In this document: in pieces, positions 43,352 through 52,482 of the stretch
How the letters are laid out: every line of letters starts with the position of its first letter
How positions within the stretch are numbered: the stretch's first letter is position 1
Source of the DNA: Numidum massiliense
Lineage (GTDB): Bacteria > Bacillota > Bacilli > Thermoactinomycetales > Novibacillaceae
Direction of reading: 5' to 3'
NCBI RefSeq assembly: GCF_001375555.1
Contig: NZ_CTDZ01000009.1
Span: 2,163,758 to 2,227,757 of the forward strand
DNA length: 64,000 nucleotides
The notes under the pieces: generated by a model
The model's input: only the letters and a program-made list of their open reading frames with translations
Told to the model about the DNA's origin: nothing
Database searches by the model: none
Position numbers and translations under genes: made by a program

Positions 43352-44872
43352 CTACGTCGAACGAATGTCGTCACCTAACTGCTTGCGGCTCGTTCGACTG
43401 ACGATTACCGCAGCGACAATCATCGCCGCGACGGCCGCCCAGCCGAAGGTGACCAGCGCCGCACGCGGATATCCTTCGTACGGTCGGGCGATTTCGTCCA
43501 GCACACTGCTGACCATCGTAAAGCCGAGCACGGCAGGCGTCACATACTTAATGCAGACGTCCCACCATTTACCGACCGAGAGATCCGACACAGCATTCAC
43601 ATACGACCGCATGATGTGAGCCTTGTACACGTATCCGAGCACGATCGCTTCCATAAGGCCGACGAAGGCGATGCCAAAGCTGGTGACGAAATGGTCGACG
43701 ATGCTAAGCAAATGCACACCGGCCCGCGTCGTAAACAGGACGCTGACGCAAAAACCGACGACGGACACAATGGCGACGAGCTTCTGCCGCGACACGCGAA
43801 ACTTATCCAGCACAGCTGAACTGAACGACTCGGCCATCGACAAGACGGACGAGATCCCCGCCATCATTAAGCTGAAGAAAAACATTGCCCCAAAAATGGC
43901 TTGCAACACGGGTCCGCCGGGTAGTAAGTTAATCGCTTGCGGAAAGACGACGAAGGCGATGCCGGCGCCGCTAGCGGCAATCTCCTGCAAGGGAGTGCCC
44001 GACACCTGCACGATGTAGCCGAGAATGCCAAACACGGCGAGTCCGGCGACAAAGTCAAAGCTGCCGTTAGCGAGCACTGTAATGTACGAGTTGTTGACGA
44101 TGTCCGATTTCCGCGGCAAATAACTGGCGTAGGCGATCATCACCCCGACACCGAGAGTCGCCGAAAAAAACACTTGCGCATAAGCGGCAATCCACACCTC
44201 GGCATTCATAATTTGCGCGAAATCGGGACGTAAAAAGGCGTCCAACCCGATGGCTGCTCCGGGCAAAGTCACACTGCGCAACAATATGAACAAAAACAAT
44301 AGGCCTAACAGCGGTGTCGTCACTTTGCACACCCATTCGATCCCTTTGGAAATGCCGCGGCGACACGCCCAAAACGTAAATAGCCAAACGAGCGCGGTCG
44401 CGGCAAAAATCGGCCACTGAATGCCGCCGAACTCCCACGGTCCACTACTGACCGCCAAAAATTGTTCATCAAAAAACGCTCCGGGGTTTTCTCCCCACAT
44501 CTTTGTAAAACTATACACGAAGTATAGCAAACTCCAACTGACGATCACCGTGTAAAACACCATGACCGCAAGTGGGATGAACACCATCCACCAGCCGAGC
44601 CACTCCCAGCGCTTGCCGATCTCTCGCATCGCTCCTGGGGCGGCGAGGCGCATTTTATGCCCGAGCCCGAACTCCATGACCATGAGCGGCACACCGGCCG
44701 TTAGTAGTGCAAACAAGTACGGGAGCAAAAATGCGCCGCCCCCGTTTTCATAAGCCATGAAGGGGAACCGCCATAAGTTTCCTAATCCTACTGCTGCGCC
44801 AATCGTCGCATAAATGAACCCGCGGCGCGACGTCCACTGATCGCGTTGCCCATTGTGATCCTCTACATTCAT
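43352..44872 (-). CDS. Sodium-dependent transporter, NSS/SNF family
   Basis: About 506 aa with twelve predicted helices. The NSS signature is at the N-terminus: FIYATIGAAVGLGNLWRFPFMAYENGGGAFLLPYL, with the unwound TM1 sodium/substrate site. TM6 is recognisable from FFSATLGVGVMIAYASYLPR. These LeuT/MhsT-like proteins co-import sodium and an amino acid; the specificity is unknown. The ATG at 44872 follows GAGGTGAG; the frame extends to 44890. It is monocistronic. Confidence 0.9.
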   Translation of the reverse strand: MNVEDHNGQRDQWTSRRGFIYATIGAAVGLGNLWRFPFMAYENGGGAFLLPYLFALLTAGVPLMVMEFGLGHKMRLAAPGAMREIGKRWEWLGWWMVFIPLAVMVFYTVIVSWSLLYFVYSFTKMWGENPGAFFDEQFLAVSSGPWEFGGIQWPIFAATALVWLFTFWACRRGISKGIEWVCKVTTPLLGLLFLFILLRSVTLPGAAIGLDAFLRPDFAQIMNAEVWIAAYAQVFFSATLGVGVMIAYASYLPRKSDIVNNSYITVLANGSFDFVAGLAVFGILGYIVQVSGTPLQEIAASGAGIAFVVFPQAINLLPGGPVLQAIFGAMFFFSLMMAGISSVLSMAESFSSAVLDKFRVSRQKLVAIVSVVGFCVSVLFTTRAGVHLLSIVDHFVTSFGIAFVGLMEAIVLGYVYKAHIMRSYVNAVSDLSVGKWWDVCIKYVTPAVLGFTMVSSVLDEIARPYEGYPRAALVTFGWAAVAAMIVAAVIVSRTSRKQLGDDIRST

Positions 44873-44890
44873 CTTACTCACCTCATCCAT

Positions 44891-45388
44891 CCTCTGCTAT
44901 CGCTCGTTCACTCGGTAAGACAATTACACGCGAAACGCGCCTGGCAGTGATTCGTCACTTCACTTGTCGACACGTTTTCGTGTACGTTCACTCCCGCACA
45001 CTAGCGACGCGTGAGACGATGCGCGCGTCGACAAGGTCTCGTTCCGCTCGTAAGGCGGCGACTTTTTTCGCCGTCTGGCGCTGCTCCACGTGCAAAACTG
45101 GAATCGCCTTCCCATTCCCGTCTTCCCCAGTGCCATCATCCCCTCTGCCCAAGTAGTATGGCGCGCCAACGTCGGCACGGCTGGCAGTGAGTCTTCTGAT
45201 TCGAAATCGGGGACGACGCCGTAATAGTCTTTAACGTTTTTTGCACCGTAAATCTCCCCCAGCTATCCGTACGCCTCTCTAGTTTATGGAATGTTCCACC
45301 TTTTTAGGGCAACAAAAAATGGTAGATTTTCCCCGCGCCATACGGTATAGATAGTCTACCATTTTTTTTAGTCATTTTCGACGATATT
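44891..45388. other. Gene-free region with degenerate coding remnant
   Basis: On the minus strand, about 45000-45250 keeps a protein-like stretch in two frames: EIYGAKNVKDYYGVVPDF and LPAVPTLARHTTWAEGMMA, then after a one-base shift GNGKAIPVLHVEQRQTAKKV. It has no start codon and has stops just upstream. It looks like the decayed 3' end of a gene of unknown family. The terminator at 45314-45367 lies at the right end. Confidence 0.35.
45314..45367. terminator. Bidirectional terminator-like inverted repeat
   Basis: AAAAAATGGTAGA at 45314-45326 is perfectly complementary to TCTACCATTTTTT at 45355-45367, with a 28-base loop. The A and T runs make it usable from either strand. Confidence 0.7.
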
Positions 45389-45600
45389 TTACGATATTAT
45401 TCCGTTTTCCTCGCGCGCCATATGATCGGCCATTAGCGGCGATAAAATGCCGAGCAAGTATGTAGCTGCACTTCGGTAAAAGGCGGTAATTGTCCGGTCG
45501 CGAGCGCATCCTGCATAAAGCGCGCATGGTCGCCAAGCACTTATAGCCAATAGCGATGTTCGGCCACAACAGCAGGCGACGCACGGGCCGATTTGGTCCA
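45389..45600 (-). pseudogene. DUF2935-family gene remnant
   Basis: The minus strand encodes AEHRYWL, a stop, VLGDHARFMQDALATGQLPP in one frame and then, one base out of phase, YLLGILSPLMADHMAREENG. These are the recognisable start (EHRxWLxxLGDHARF) and end (PLxxDHMxREE) of DUF2935 proteins with most of the middle missing. A nonsense codon, a frameshift and an internal deletion make it a clear pseudogene. Confidence 0.55.
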
Positions 45601-45683
45601 TAGGCACCTACTCGCTGCTTACGAACCCAAGCATTGCCACGCAACTTTAGTCGTCAGGCGCAAACCGGGAACTCACGTCGAAA

Positions 45684-45986
45684 CTACTCCTTCGTTCGCG
45701 CTGGATACGAAAATTCGATTTCATTCGTCTCACTGTTCACAGCGACGCGGAAATCGTGATCGTCAAAATACCAAATGTCGTCTTCCTCGACGAAAAAAGT
45801 AATGCCGTCCTCTTTCGCATACGCCGCTATGTGGCGCGGTTTTTGTACGTTCACCCCGATGGAAAAGCCCGCCTGAATCGGACTGTGACCGCCATAACGC
45901 ACAAAAAAGCGTACAAAGTCGCCAGCCTGTGCCCCAATTTCCTCTTTAAACCACGTGAGCGCATCGGGTGTTATAGAAATATTCAT
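45684..45986 (-). CDS. HesB/YneR-family protein
   Basis: The 100 aa protein has the HesB-like beta fold (ITPDALTWFKEEIG, FVRFFVRYGGHSPIQAGFSIG, VEEDDIWYFDDHDFRV). It lacks the conserved cysteines of iron-sulfur A-type carriers, which places it with the YneR/YqgN-like subgroup of unknown role. ATG at 45986 with GAGGAGGTG upstream. Monocistronic. Confidence 0.82.
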   Translation of the reverse strand: MNISITPDALTWFKEEIGAQAGDFVRFFVRYGGHSPIQAGFSIGVNVQKPRHIAAYAKEDGITFFVEEDDIWYFDDHDFRVAVNSETNEIEFSYPARTKE

Positions 45987-46142
45987 CGTGGCACCTCCTC
46001 ATGCTGTTTACTTTATTATAGTGTTTACGTTACGCCTTATTCACCAATTATACCGTTAGCTACGCGCAAGCGTCGACCTTATCATGTGTGCGTCGTGCAA
46101 ACGGCAGCCGTTCGATCGTCGTTGTTCACAAAGATTTAACAC

Positions 46143-47009
46143 CTATGCGCGATGCAACGTAATGACCGATAGCTCGGGGCGGCAATGCACGCGAAGTGGT
46201 AAGCGGGTCGTCCCAATGCCGCGCGTCGTGTACACTTGCAGTCGGCTGTCCGGTACTGTGTACAAGCCACTCGTATATTTTTTAGCGAGGGCGGGGGTGT
46301 AAATTGAACCGAGGAGCGGCAGACGAATTTGTCCGCCGTGACTGTGGCCGGACAATTGCAGGGCAAGCGGGTAACGGGTGTAATCGTCGGCGACATCCGG
46401 CTCGTGGCTAAGCAATATCGTACAAGCCCTTTCCGGAATGCCGCGCAGCGCCTCCTCTACATCGGACGCACCGGCCAAGTGGTCGTCGACCCCAGCAACG
46501 TACAACGTCTCCTCTTTATGCATCAATGCAACATGTTCATTGATGAGCATATCAAAGCCCGCTGCAGTTAAGCCACTGACGACCGGCTCGCGGTTGTTCC
46601 CGTGGTCGTGATTGCCGAGCACCGCCAGTTGTCCAAACGGGGCGCGCAGTTGTGACAAATAAGAAACGGCCCCAGCGACGACGTCTGTCTCGTGATCGAC
46701 GAAATCGCCGGTAAAGCAAATAAGATCGGGACCTAGTTCGTTGATGTGACTGATCAAGTCCGTTAAATCTTCGGGCCATAAATAGTGTCCTAAATGCAAA
46801 TCGCTAAAATGCACAATACGAAACTTGTGAAAAGCTGGCGGAAGTTGCTCAAGCGTCACATCGACGTGTTTCACTTCTAACCAGTTCGGTTCTACCCAAT
46901 AGGCATAAGCACCCGATAGACCGCCAAGTGCGCATGCACCTAACACCCATCGGGTACTTTTCTTCAAAAATTGCCGCCGCGTTAGTACGAGCGGACTATT
47001 GTTCTCCAT
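46143..47009 (-). CDS. Tat-exported metallophosphoesterase (YkuE-like)
   Basis: The 288 aa protein starts with a twin-arginine signal (LTRRQFLKKSTRWVLGACALG). It carries all calcineurin-type metal motifs: SDLHLGH, TGDFVDHE, LGNHDHG, LLSHEPD and LSGHSHGGQI. In Bacillus YkuE is a Tat substrate with this architecture. It acts outside the membrane as a binuclear metal phosphodiesterase or phosphatase; the substrate is unknown. ATG at 47009 with GGGAGAAG. Confidence 0.9.
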   Translation of the reverse strand: MENNSPLVLTRRQFLKKSTRWVLGACALGGLSGAYAYWVEPNWLEVKHVDVTLEQLPPAFHKFRIVHFSDLHLGHYLWPEDLTDLISHINELGPDLICFTGDFVDHETDVVAGAVSYLSQLRAPFGQLAVLGNHDHGNNREPVVSGLTAAGFDMLINEHVALMHKEETLYVAGVDDHLAGASDVEEALRGIPERACTILLSHEPDVADDYTRYPLALQLSGHSHGGQIRLPLLGSIYTPALAKKYTSGLYTVPDSRLQVYTTRGIGTTRLPLRVHCRPELSVITLHRA

Positions 47010-47076
47010 GACTTCTCCCGTCCAACGTAGTGATGATTATGTTTCTGTCCATTTACCTCTCACGAACGGACGAACG

Positions 47077-47556
47077 TTACTTCGCCCCACCCCCGATCGC
47101 CCGCTTCATCGCATTGATGTACCCGAGGTGCATCGCCTCGTGAGTAAGCGCGAACAGTAACACGTCGTCATAAGTGGCGAAATCTAGCCCCGGCCCGAGC
47201 GAAAACGGCTTCGGCAACGGTTGGCCGAGTCGCCCTTCCATCGTTTCTTGAATGCGTGCCACCTGATCGTGCAACTGCGTGCGCAACGTCGCTAGTGACG
47301 GCGGTTTTGCTTGCCAGTCGGCTGGTTTCGTGCCGTTGCCGAATATTTTTTTATATTCGACTGGGATGTGCGACGTTTTTGGAAAACCGAAGAAGAACTC
47401 TTCGGCTGTCTCTAAAATGTGTCCCGCGTTCCAGCGTACCGTATTGTTAAACCCTTCTGGTCGAACGTCTGCCGTCTCTTCCGTCACATTTTCCAACACT
47501 TTTAGCAAATAACCGCGCGTCATCGCATATTGTTTCAGCATTGCTTCCTTACTCAT
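47077..47556 (-). CDS. DinB-family protein
   Basis: About 159 aa, a four-helix bundle of the DinB/YfiT superfamily: NNTVRWNAGHILETAEEFFFG contains the first metal His and LLFALTHEAMHLGYINAM contains the His pair near the end. Members are metal-dependent thiol transferases or of unknown function. The ATG at 47556 follows GAAGGAGTGG, so the longer frame from 47607 is not used. Confidence 0.85.
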   Translation of the reverse strand: MSKEAMLKQYAMTRGYLLKVLENVTEETADVRPEGFNNTVRWNAGHILETAEEFFFGFPKTSHIPVEYKKIFGNGTKPADWQAKPPSLATLRTQLHDQVARIQETMEGRLGQPLPKPFSLGPGLDFATYDDVLLFALTHEAMHLGYINAMKRAIGGGAK

Positions 47557-47638
47557 CGCTATACCACTCCTTCTTAACGTATAAAAATAGGGTTCATCCA
47601 TAAACACATACCCTTTTATTCATGCTACAAAACATAAT

Positions 47639-47662
47639 AGCAACGCGCCTAGGCGCGTTGCT
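47639..47662. terminator. Perfect 24-base palindrome downstream of trxB
   Basis: AGCAACGCGCC-TA-GGCGCGTTGCT reads the same on both strands. It lies about 80 bases after the trxB stop and may terminate it, though the following T run is weak. Its arm matches the arm of the hairpin at 20259-20288. Confidence 0.55.
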
Positions 47663-47740
47663 TCGCGTATAAGTGTTTGCTTGCACATCGGGGCGTTGCA
47701 TTACCAAACAAGTGTATTACCTCGGCTGTTTTAGCGATTT

Positions 47741-48661
47741 TTATTGATTTTCTAAAAAGCGTTCCGCATCGAGCGCAGCCATACAACCGCTACCCGCAGC
47801 TGTCACTGCTTGACGGTACGTCCGATCTTGGACGTCCCCACAGGCGAACACGCCGGGAACGTTCGTCGCAGACGTCCCTTCTTGCACGACTAAGTAACCG
47901 AGTTCGTCAGTCGTCAACTGGCCGTCCAAGAAGGCGGTGTTCGGACGGTGGCCGATCGCGACGAACACGCCGTCTGCCTCGATGATCTCCTCTTCGCCGG
48001 TGTCGCTATCCCGCACTTTTAGCCCGGAGACACCTTGGTCGCCAGCAATTACTTCTAGCGGCGTTTTGTTCAAACTCCAGCTAATTTTTTCGTTACTGCG
48101 GGCACGGTCTTGCATAATTTTTGACGCGCGCAACTCGTGACGCCGGTGTACGATGCGTACGTCGCTCGCAAAGCGGGTCAAGAAGGTCGCTTCCTCCATC
48201 GCCGAATCGCCGCCACCGACCACGATAATTTTCTTCCCGCGGAAAAAGAAACCGTCACACGTCGCACACGTACTAACACCGCGGCCCATGTTTTCTTTTT
48301 CCCCAGGAATACCGAGTAACTTCGCAGAAGCGCCCGTCGAGACGACGACAGTTTCCGCCACGATTTCCCCGATTCCTTCGACTTGCAGTTTAAACGGTCT
48401 TTCAGATAAATCGACGCTGTTTACCCATCCCGTACGAAACTCTGCCCCAAACCGCTCGGCTTGCTTGCGCATGTTATCCATTAGCTCCGGCCCCAATATC
48501 CCTTCCGGAAAGCCGGGGAAGTTTTCGACGTCTGTCGTCGTCGTCAGTTGCCCGCCCGGCTCTTGCCCTTCAATGACGAGGGGGTTCAAGTTAGCACGCG
48601 CTAAGTAGATCGCCGCGGTTAAACCAGCTGGTCCTGTACCGACTACAACTGTTTTATACAT
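47741..48661 (-). CDS. trxB: Thioredoxin reductase
   Basis: The 306 aa flavoprotein has the FAD site [17 protein letters not shown], the redox-active [13 protein letters not shown], the NADPH site [15 protein letters not shown] and the C-terminal FAD motif [23 protein letters not shown]. It reduces thioredoxin with NADPH. ATG at 48661 with TAGGAGCG. It lies 83 bases after trxA on the same strand, so the two are probably co-expressed. It supports the ribonucleotide reductase encoded upstream. Confidence 0.95.
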   Translation of the reverse strand: MYKTVVVGTGPAGLTAAIYLARANLNPLVIEGQEPGGQLTTTTDVENFPGFPEGILGPELMDNMRKQAERFGAEFRTGWVNSVDLSERPFKLQVEGIGEIVAETVVVSTGASAKLLGIPGEKENMGRGVSTCATCDGFFFRGKKIIVVGGGDSAMEEATFLTRFASDVRIVHRRHELRASKIMQDRARSNEKISWSLNKTPLEVIAGDQGVSGLKVRDSDTGEEEIIEADGVFVAIGHRPNTAFLDGQLTTDELGYLVVQEGTSATNVPGVFACGDVQDRTYRQAVTAAGSGCMAALDAERFLENQ

Positions 48662-48744
48662 CGACTTTCGCTCCTAATCCACTAAGTGTTTGTCACCTTA
48701 TATCTTACATATTTAAACGGACGTATTCAAACGCTCCGCCGTCA

Positions 48745-49059
48745 TTAAACGTGGGCGAGGACGGCTTTCTTCAGCGTGCCTTCATCTTGTAAGCCGACAA
48801 AGCGATCGACGAGTTCGCCGTCTTTAAAAATGAGTAAGGCAGGAATCCCCGTAATGCCGAATTGCGCGGCGAGATCGCCGTGTTCATCGACGTTAACTTT
48901 AGCGACCGTCGCTTGCCCGTCCAATTCGGTGGCCAACTTCTCGATAATTGGCAATTGTACGCGGCACGGCCCACACCATTCTGCCCAAAAGTCGACTAGC
49001 GTCACCCCAGATTGAATTTGCCCTTGGAACGTATCTTTCGTGAGTACTTTAGCTGCCAT
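48745..49059 (-). CDS. trxA: Thioredoxin
   Basis: The 104 aa protein has the active site DFWAEWCGPCRVQLP, KVNVDEHGDLAAQFGI and the cis-Pro loop GIPALLIFKDG. A complete thioredoxin, reduced by the TrxB encoded downstream and donating electrons to NrdE and other targets. ATG at 49059 with GAGGAGG upstream. Confidence 0.94.
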   Translation of the reverse strand: MAAKVLTKDTFQGQIQSGVTLVDFWAEWCGPCRVQLPIIEKLATELDGQATVAKVNVDEHGDLAAQFGITGIPALLIFKDGELVDRFVGLQDEGTLKKAVLAHV

Positions 49060-49330
49060 TAATATTTCCTCCTCATGATTTAAAAAAAGAATCGTATAAG
49101 GTTAAAGCGACTTCGCGGTTCCACAATTACATAGTTGCTTAGTTAACCTGTCAAATACATCATATGCGGAATGCGCGCGTTTGTCAACACCTAAATTGCG
49201 CGGTAGCACAACTATACAGTTACAATGTGACAAACAGGATCGTCCATCGCGGACTTGCTTTTTTCACATACATTGATTATGCTAAAACTTAACTGGGTTA
49301 CTAGTCAATTAGGAAAGTTGGTTTTACCTT

Positions 49331-50002
49331 ATGACTGAAGCAAGCTTATTTAAAATCGACACGCGCTCCCCGTTGCCGCTCAACGTTCAAATAAGGGAGC
49401 AAATTAAGTGGTTAATCGGCAAAGGAATTCTTAAGCCGGGAGACCCCTTGCCGTCGACGAATCAGTTAGCGGAACAACTGTCGGTTAATCGCAACACAGT
49501 TCAAACAGTGTATACGCAATTGAAAGAAGAAGGGCTGCTCGTGATTATGAAAGGACGCGGCACGCGCGTGGCCGACCAGGAGCAGGTGGATGCGTTTAAG
49601 CAGCAGCATCCGTACGTTCCTTTTGTGGAAAACCTCGTGAAAGAGGCACTCGATGCGAATTACAGCGTTGAGGACGTGCTTTTATCGGCATTCGCCTTTG
49701 TTCAACTGTTCGGACAACCGTTAGCAAAAAAAACGCGCTACCTTTTTTTCGAGTGTCGCAATAGCGCCTGTATTTTTTATTTAGATGAAATTAAACGGAT
49801 TACGGAGGCGGAGATTGACACGATCGACATTTTTGCCCCGGAGGACGTGCGCAATGAAGCGATGCGCAAGGCGGACGTCATCGTCACGACGCAAGACCTT
49901 GCCCCGAAAGTAAGGAGATTCGTCGGATCAATGCCGACGCCGGTCATTACGGTCGGCTCTACGAACGACGTCTCCCTGCTTTTAAACATGCTGCGACCGT
50001 AA
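49331..50002 (+). CDS. GntR-family transcriptional regulator (YtrA/YhcF-like helix-turn-helix)
   Basis: The 223 aa protein has an N-terminal winged helix: LPLNVQIREQIKWLIGKGILKPGDPLPSTNQLAEQLSVNRNTVQTVYTQLKEEGLL. A C-terminal domain of about 120 residues with alternating strands and helices (RYLFFECRN, EIDTIDIFAPED, ADVIVTTQDLA, TPVITVGSTND) is not the usual FadR or UTRA effector domain and resembles a response-regulator- or EIIB-like alpha/beta fold. Target and ligand are unknown; it stands alone between trxA and the MalY-like gene. Confidence 0.8.
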   Translation: MTEASLFKIDTRSPLPLNVQIREQIKWLIGKGILKPGDPLPSTNQLAEQLSVNRNTVQTVYTQLKEEGLLVIMKGRGTRVADQEQVDAFKQQHPYVPFVENLVKEALDANYSVEDVLLSAFAFVQLFGQPLAKKTRYLFFECRNSACIFYLDEIKRITEAEIDTIDIFAPEDVRNEAMRKADVIVTTQDLAPKVRRFVGSMPTPVITVGSTNDVSLLLNMLRP

Positions 50003-50070
50003 TCTTACCGCGCGTAAAAGCGCGTAAAGTTGCCGGATATACTCTCGTCTCGATCCACCCCACTAAAAAA

Positions 50071-50090
50071 AGGGTTGCTACGGCAACCCT
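50071..50090. terminator. Bidirectional terminator between the GntR and MalY-like genes
   Basis: AGGGTTGC at 50071-50078 pairs with GCAACCCT at 50083-50090. The minus strand reads into a seven-base T run (complement of 50065-50071), which best fits termination of the MalY-like gene. Confidence 0.8.
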
Positions 50091-50225
50091 CATTTAGTGT
50101 AAAAAAATCACATTTGCAACTTCCGTTGCTTTGCAGCACATCGTGTGCGCGATTGCAGGTCGTTTTAACCGTGGACAACCTTGTCGTCGGCAATGTCGCA
50201 GTGTGTGCTTTAGTGCTTTAGTGCT

Positions 50226-51398
50226 TTAGTCGCGTGATGCGAACGCCGCTTCTAAGCGCGTAAGCGCTTCGGTTAACAGCGACCGCGGGCAAGCGAAGTT
50301 GAGTCGCATAAACCCGGCGCCTTCCTTCCCGAACGCCACACCATCGTTCAAACCGAGTCGCGCCTTCTGAACGATAAAATGAGGTAACTCCTCTGCCGGC
50401 ACCCCGCTGTCGCGGAAATCTAGCCAAGCGAGATACGTCGCTTCGGGTACGTGCATCTTCACTTGCGGTAGGCGCTCGCGTAAAAAGTTACTCGCGTATG
50501 TCGCGTTATCGTGCAAATAGGGGAGCAATTCATCCAACCACTGTTCGCCTCCGTTGTAAGCAGCTGTTAGCGCCTCGATGCCAAATGCATTCACGAATTG
50601 CAGCCCCATTCGCTGCTGCATCCCCTTAAACCTTTGAAGTAGCTTGCGGTTTTTGGCGATCGCAACGGACGTAAACAAGCCGGCTAAATTAAACGTTTTA
50701 CTACCGGAAACGAACGTCAAACTGTGGTCGGCCATTTCTTCGCTTAATGAAAAATACGGCCGGTGCGCGCCCTTTTCAAACACTAAATCGGAATGGATTT
50801 CATCAGAGATGACGATGATATCGTTCTCGCGGCAAATGTCCGCGAGTTCACGCAGCTCTTCCTCTGTCCACACCCGCCCGACCGGGTTATGCGGGCTACA
50901 TAAAATGAGAAGCCGCGTGTCAGCGTCAATTTTACGACGTAAATCGGCAAAATCCATCGTATAATAGCCGTTCGTTTCGACTAACGGATTTTCGACCAAC
51001 TGGCGGCCGCGCTTCTTGGCAACGTCAAAAAACGGATGGTACACCGGTGGCTGGATCACAATTTTATCCCCCGGCTCTGTAAATGCTTCAACAGCGACAT
51101 ACAACCCTGACACGACACCGGGAAGTTCTGTCATCCATTCTGTGTCTACCTTTACGCCTAAGCGGCGGTCAAACCAGCTAGCCGCCGCTTGAAAAAATGA
51201 CGTTGGCATCCCTGGATAGCCGTAGATCGGATGCTTCGCACGCGCGACTAACGCCTCGACGACGGACGGTGGCGCAGGGAAATCCATATCTGCTACCCAC
51301 AATGGCAATACGTCGTCAGTACCAAAAACTTGCTCGGAATAATTCCATTTAATCGAGTTTGTATGAGCGCGATCAATGACTGTATCGAAATCGTTCAT
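50226..51398 (-). CDS. PLP-dependent C-S lyase/aminotransferase, MalY/PatB family
   Basis: The 390 aa fold-type I PLP enzyme has the family start NSIKWNYSEQVFGTDDVLPLWVADMDFPAPPSVVEAL, SPHNPVGRVWTEEEL, VISDEIHSDLVF (PLP-ring Asp) and the Schiff-base lysine in FVSGSKTFNLAGL. Such enzymes are cystathionine beta-lyases, some with regulatory side roles. ATG at 51398 with AAAGGGG. Monocistronic, with its own terminator. Confidence 0.9.
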   Translation of the reverse strand: MNDFDTVIDRAHTNSIKWNYSEQVFGTDDVLPLWVADMDFPAPPSVVEALVARAKHPIYGYPGMPTSFFQAAASWFDRRLGVKVDTEWMTELPGVVSGLYVAVEAFTEPGDKIVIQPPVYHPFFDVAKKRGRQLVENPLVETNGYYTMDFADLRRKIDADTRLLILCSPHNPVGRVWTEEELRELADICRENDIIVISDEIHSDLVFEKGAHRPYFSLSEEMADHSLTFVSGSKTFNLAGLFTSVAIAKNRKLLQRFKGMQQRMGLQFVNAFGIEALTAAYNGGEQWLDELLPYLHDNATYASNFLRERLPQVKMHVPEATYLAWLDFRDSGVPAEELPHFIVQKARLGLNDGVAFGKEGAGFMRLNFACPRSLLTEALTRLEAAFASRD

Positions 51399-51524
51399 CC
51401 AACTGCCCCTTTTCTGTGAAAAAACTCTAGTTGACGGTTGTTTATTTATAAAGAGCTACGAGAAAGAGCTACGAGAGCAAAGGTGTTACCAGTTTTGAGC
51501 GCGAAAAGTCTGGCCCGTGTTCTG

Positions 51525-52334
51525 TTAAATACCGATCACTTGGCGCAAATAATGGGCGATGCCATCGTCTTCGTTCGTCTTTGTGACGTCGTCAGCAATA
51601 TTTTTTAAAGTTTCAATCGCATTACCCATCGCGATACCATGTCCGGCATACTCGATCATTTCTAAGTCGTTGTCCTCGTCCCCGAAGGCGATCACGCGCT
51701 CGCGCGGGATATTGAAGTATGCGGCAACCTTTTTTAAGCCGACTGCTTTGTTCATCCCCGCCTTTACGATCTCGATGACGTGCCACGGTGCGCCCCACGT
51801 GCGCTGGTCAATCACTTCAGCATGTGTCTGTTGTAACGTCTCGCGCAAAGTAGCGACATGCTCAGCTTCCGGATGTACGAGAATGGACGTCGGATGATCG
51901 GTTAAAATATCGCCGAGTCTTCCTGTTTTTAACGCCGTAGGCTCGATCGTTAACGCGCTAATGATCGTATCGTCGTGTTGCTGCAAATAGACGTCGTCGA
52001 GTACTTCGGCCATCATATTTTTGATGGCGAATGCCTCACACGCTTCAAACACCGTTTTCGCTGTCTTTAATTCGAGTGGCGTATGATAGATGCCCCAGCT
52101 CGGATCGAGCGGGTGATGGACGAACGCTCCGTTAAAATTGACGATCGGTGTATCTAATCCTAATTCGCGATAATACGACACACTCGAACGATACGGTCGA
52201 CCGGTCGAAATGACGACCTTATGTCCTTGTTGACGAGCCGCCTTGAGCGCTTGCTTCGTTTTTTCTTGAATCTTTTTTTCATCGTTCAACAGCGTACCAT
52301 CGAGGTCAACGGCGATTAAGTACGGTTGTGTCAT
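51525..52334 (-). CDS. Cof-type HAD-IIB phosphatase
   Basis: About 269 aa. It has motif I YLIAVDLDGTLLNDEKK, motif II VVISTGRPYRS, the motif III Lys in NKAVGLKKVA and motif IV VIAFGDEDNDLEMIEYAGHGIAMGNA, with a Cof-type cap between II and III. It is an intact relative of the frameshifted HAD gene at 15.8-16.6 kb. The substrate is probably a sugar phosphate or FMN-like compound. The ATG at 52334 follows AAAGGAGCG; the frame is open to 52373. Confidence 0.9.
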   Translation of the reverse strand: MTQPYLIAVDLDGTLLNDEKKIQEKTKQALKAARQQGHKVVISTGRPYRSSVSYYRELGLDTPIVNFNGAFVHHPLDPSWGIYHTPLELKTAKTVFEACEAFAIKNMMAEVLDDVYLQQHDDTIISALTIEPTALKTGRLGDILTDHPTSILVHPEAEHVATLRETLQQTHAEVIDQRTWGAPWHVIEIVKAGMNKAVGLKKVAAYFNIPRERVIAFGDEDNDLEMIEYAGHGIAMGNAIETLKNIADDVTKTNEDDGIAHYLRQVIGI

Positions 52335-52482
52335 GGAACGCTCCTTTCTGTTGCCCTTTTTAAACAAAAACATTTTGAATTGTTCCGTCTCTTTGTATTT
52401 GTGTAGTAACCACTATTTTAGCGAACTTTATACCGCCTGACAATGTAGAGCTGTTTAGAGTTGCCCAGTATAAAGGCTCGGC

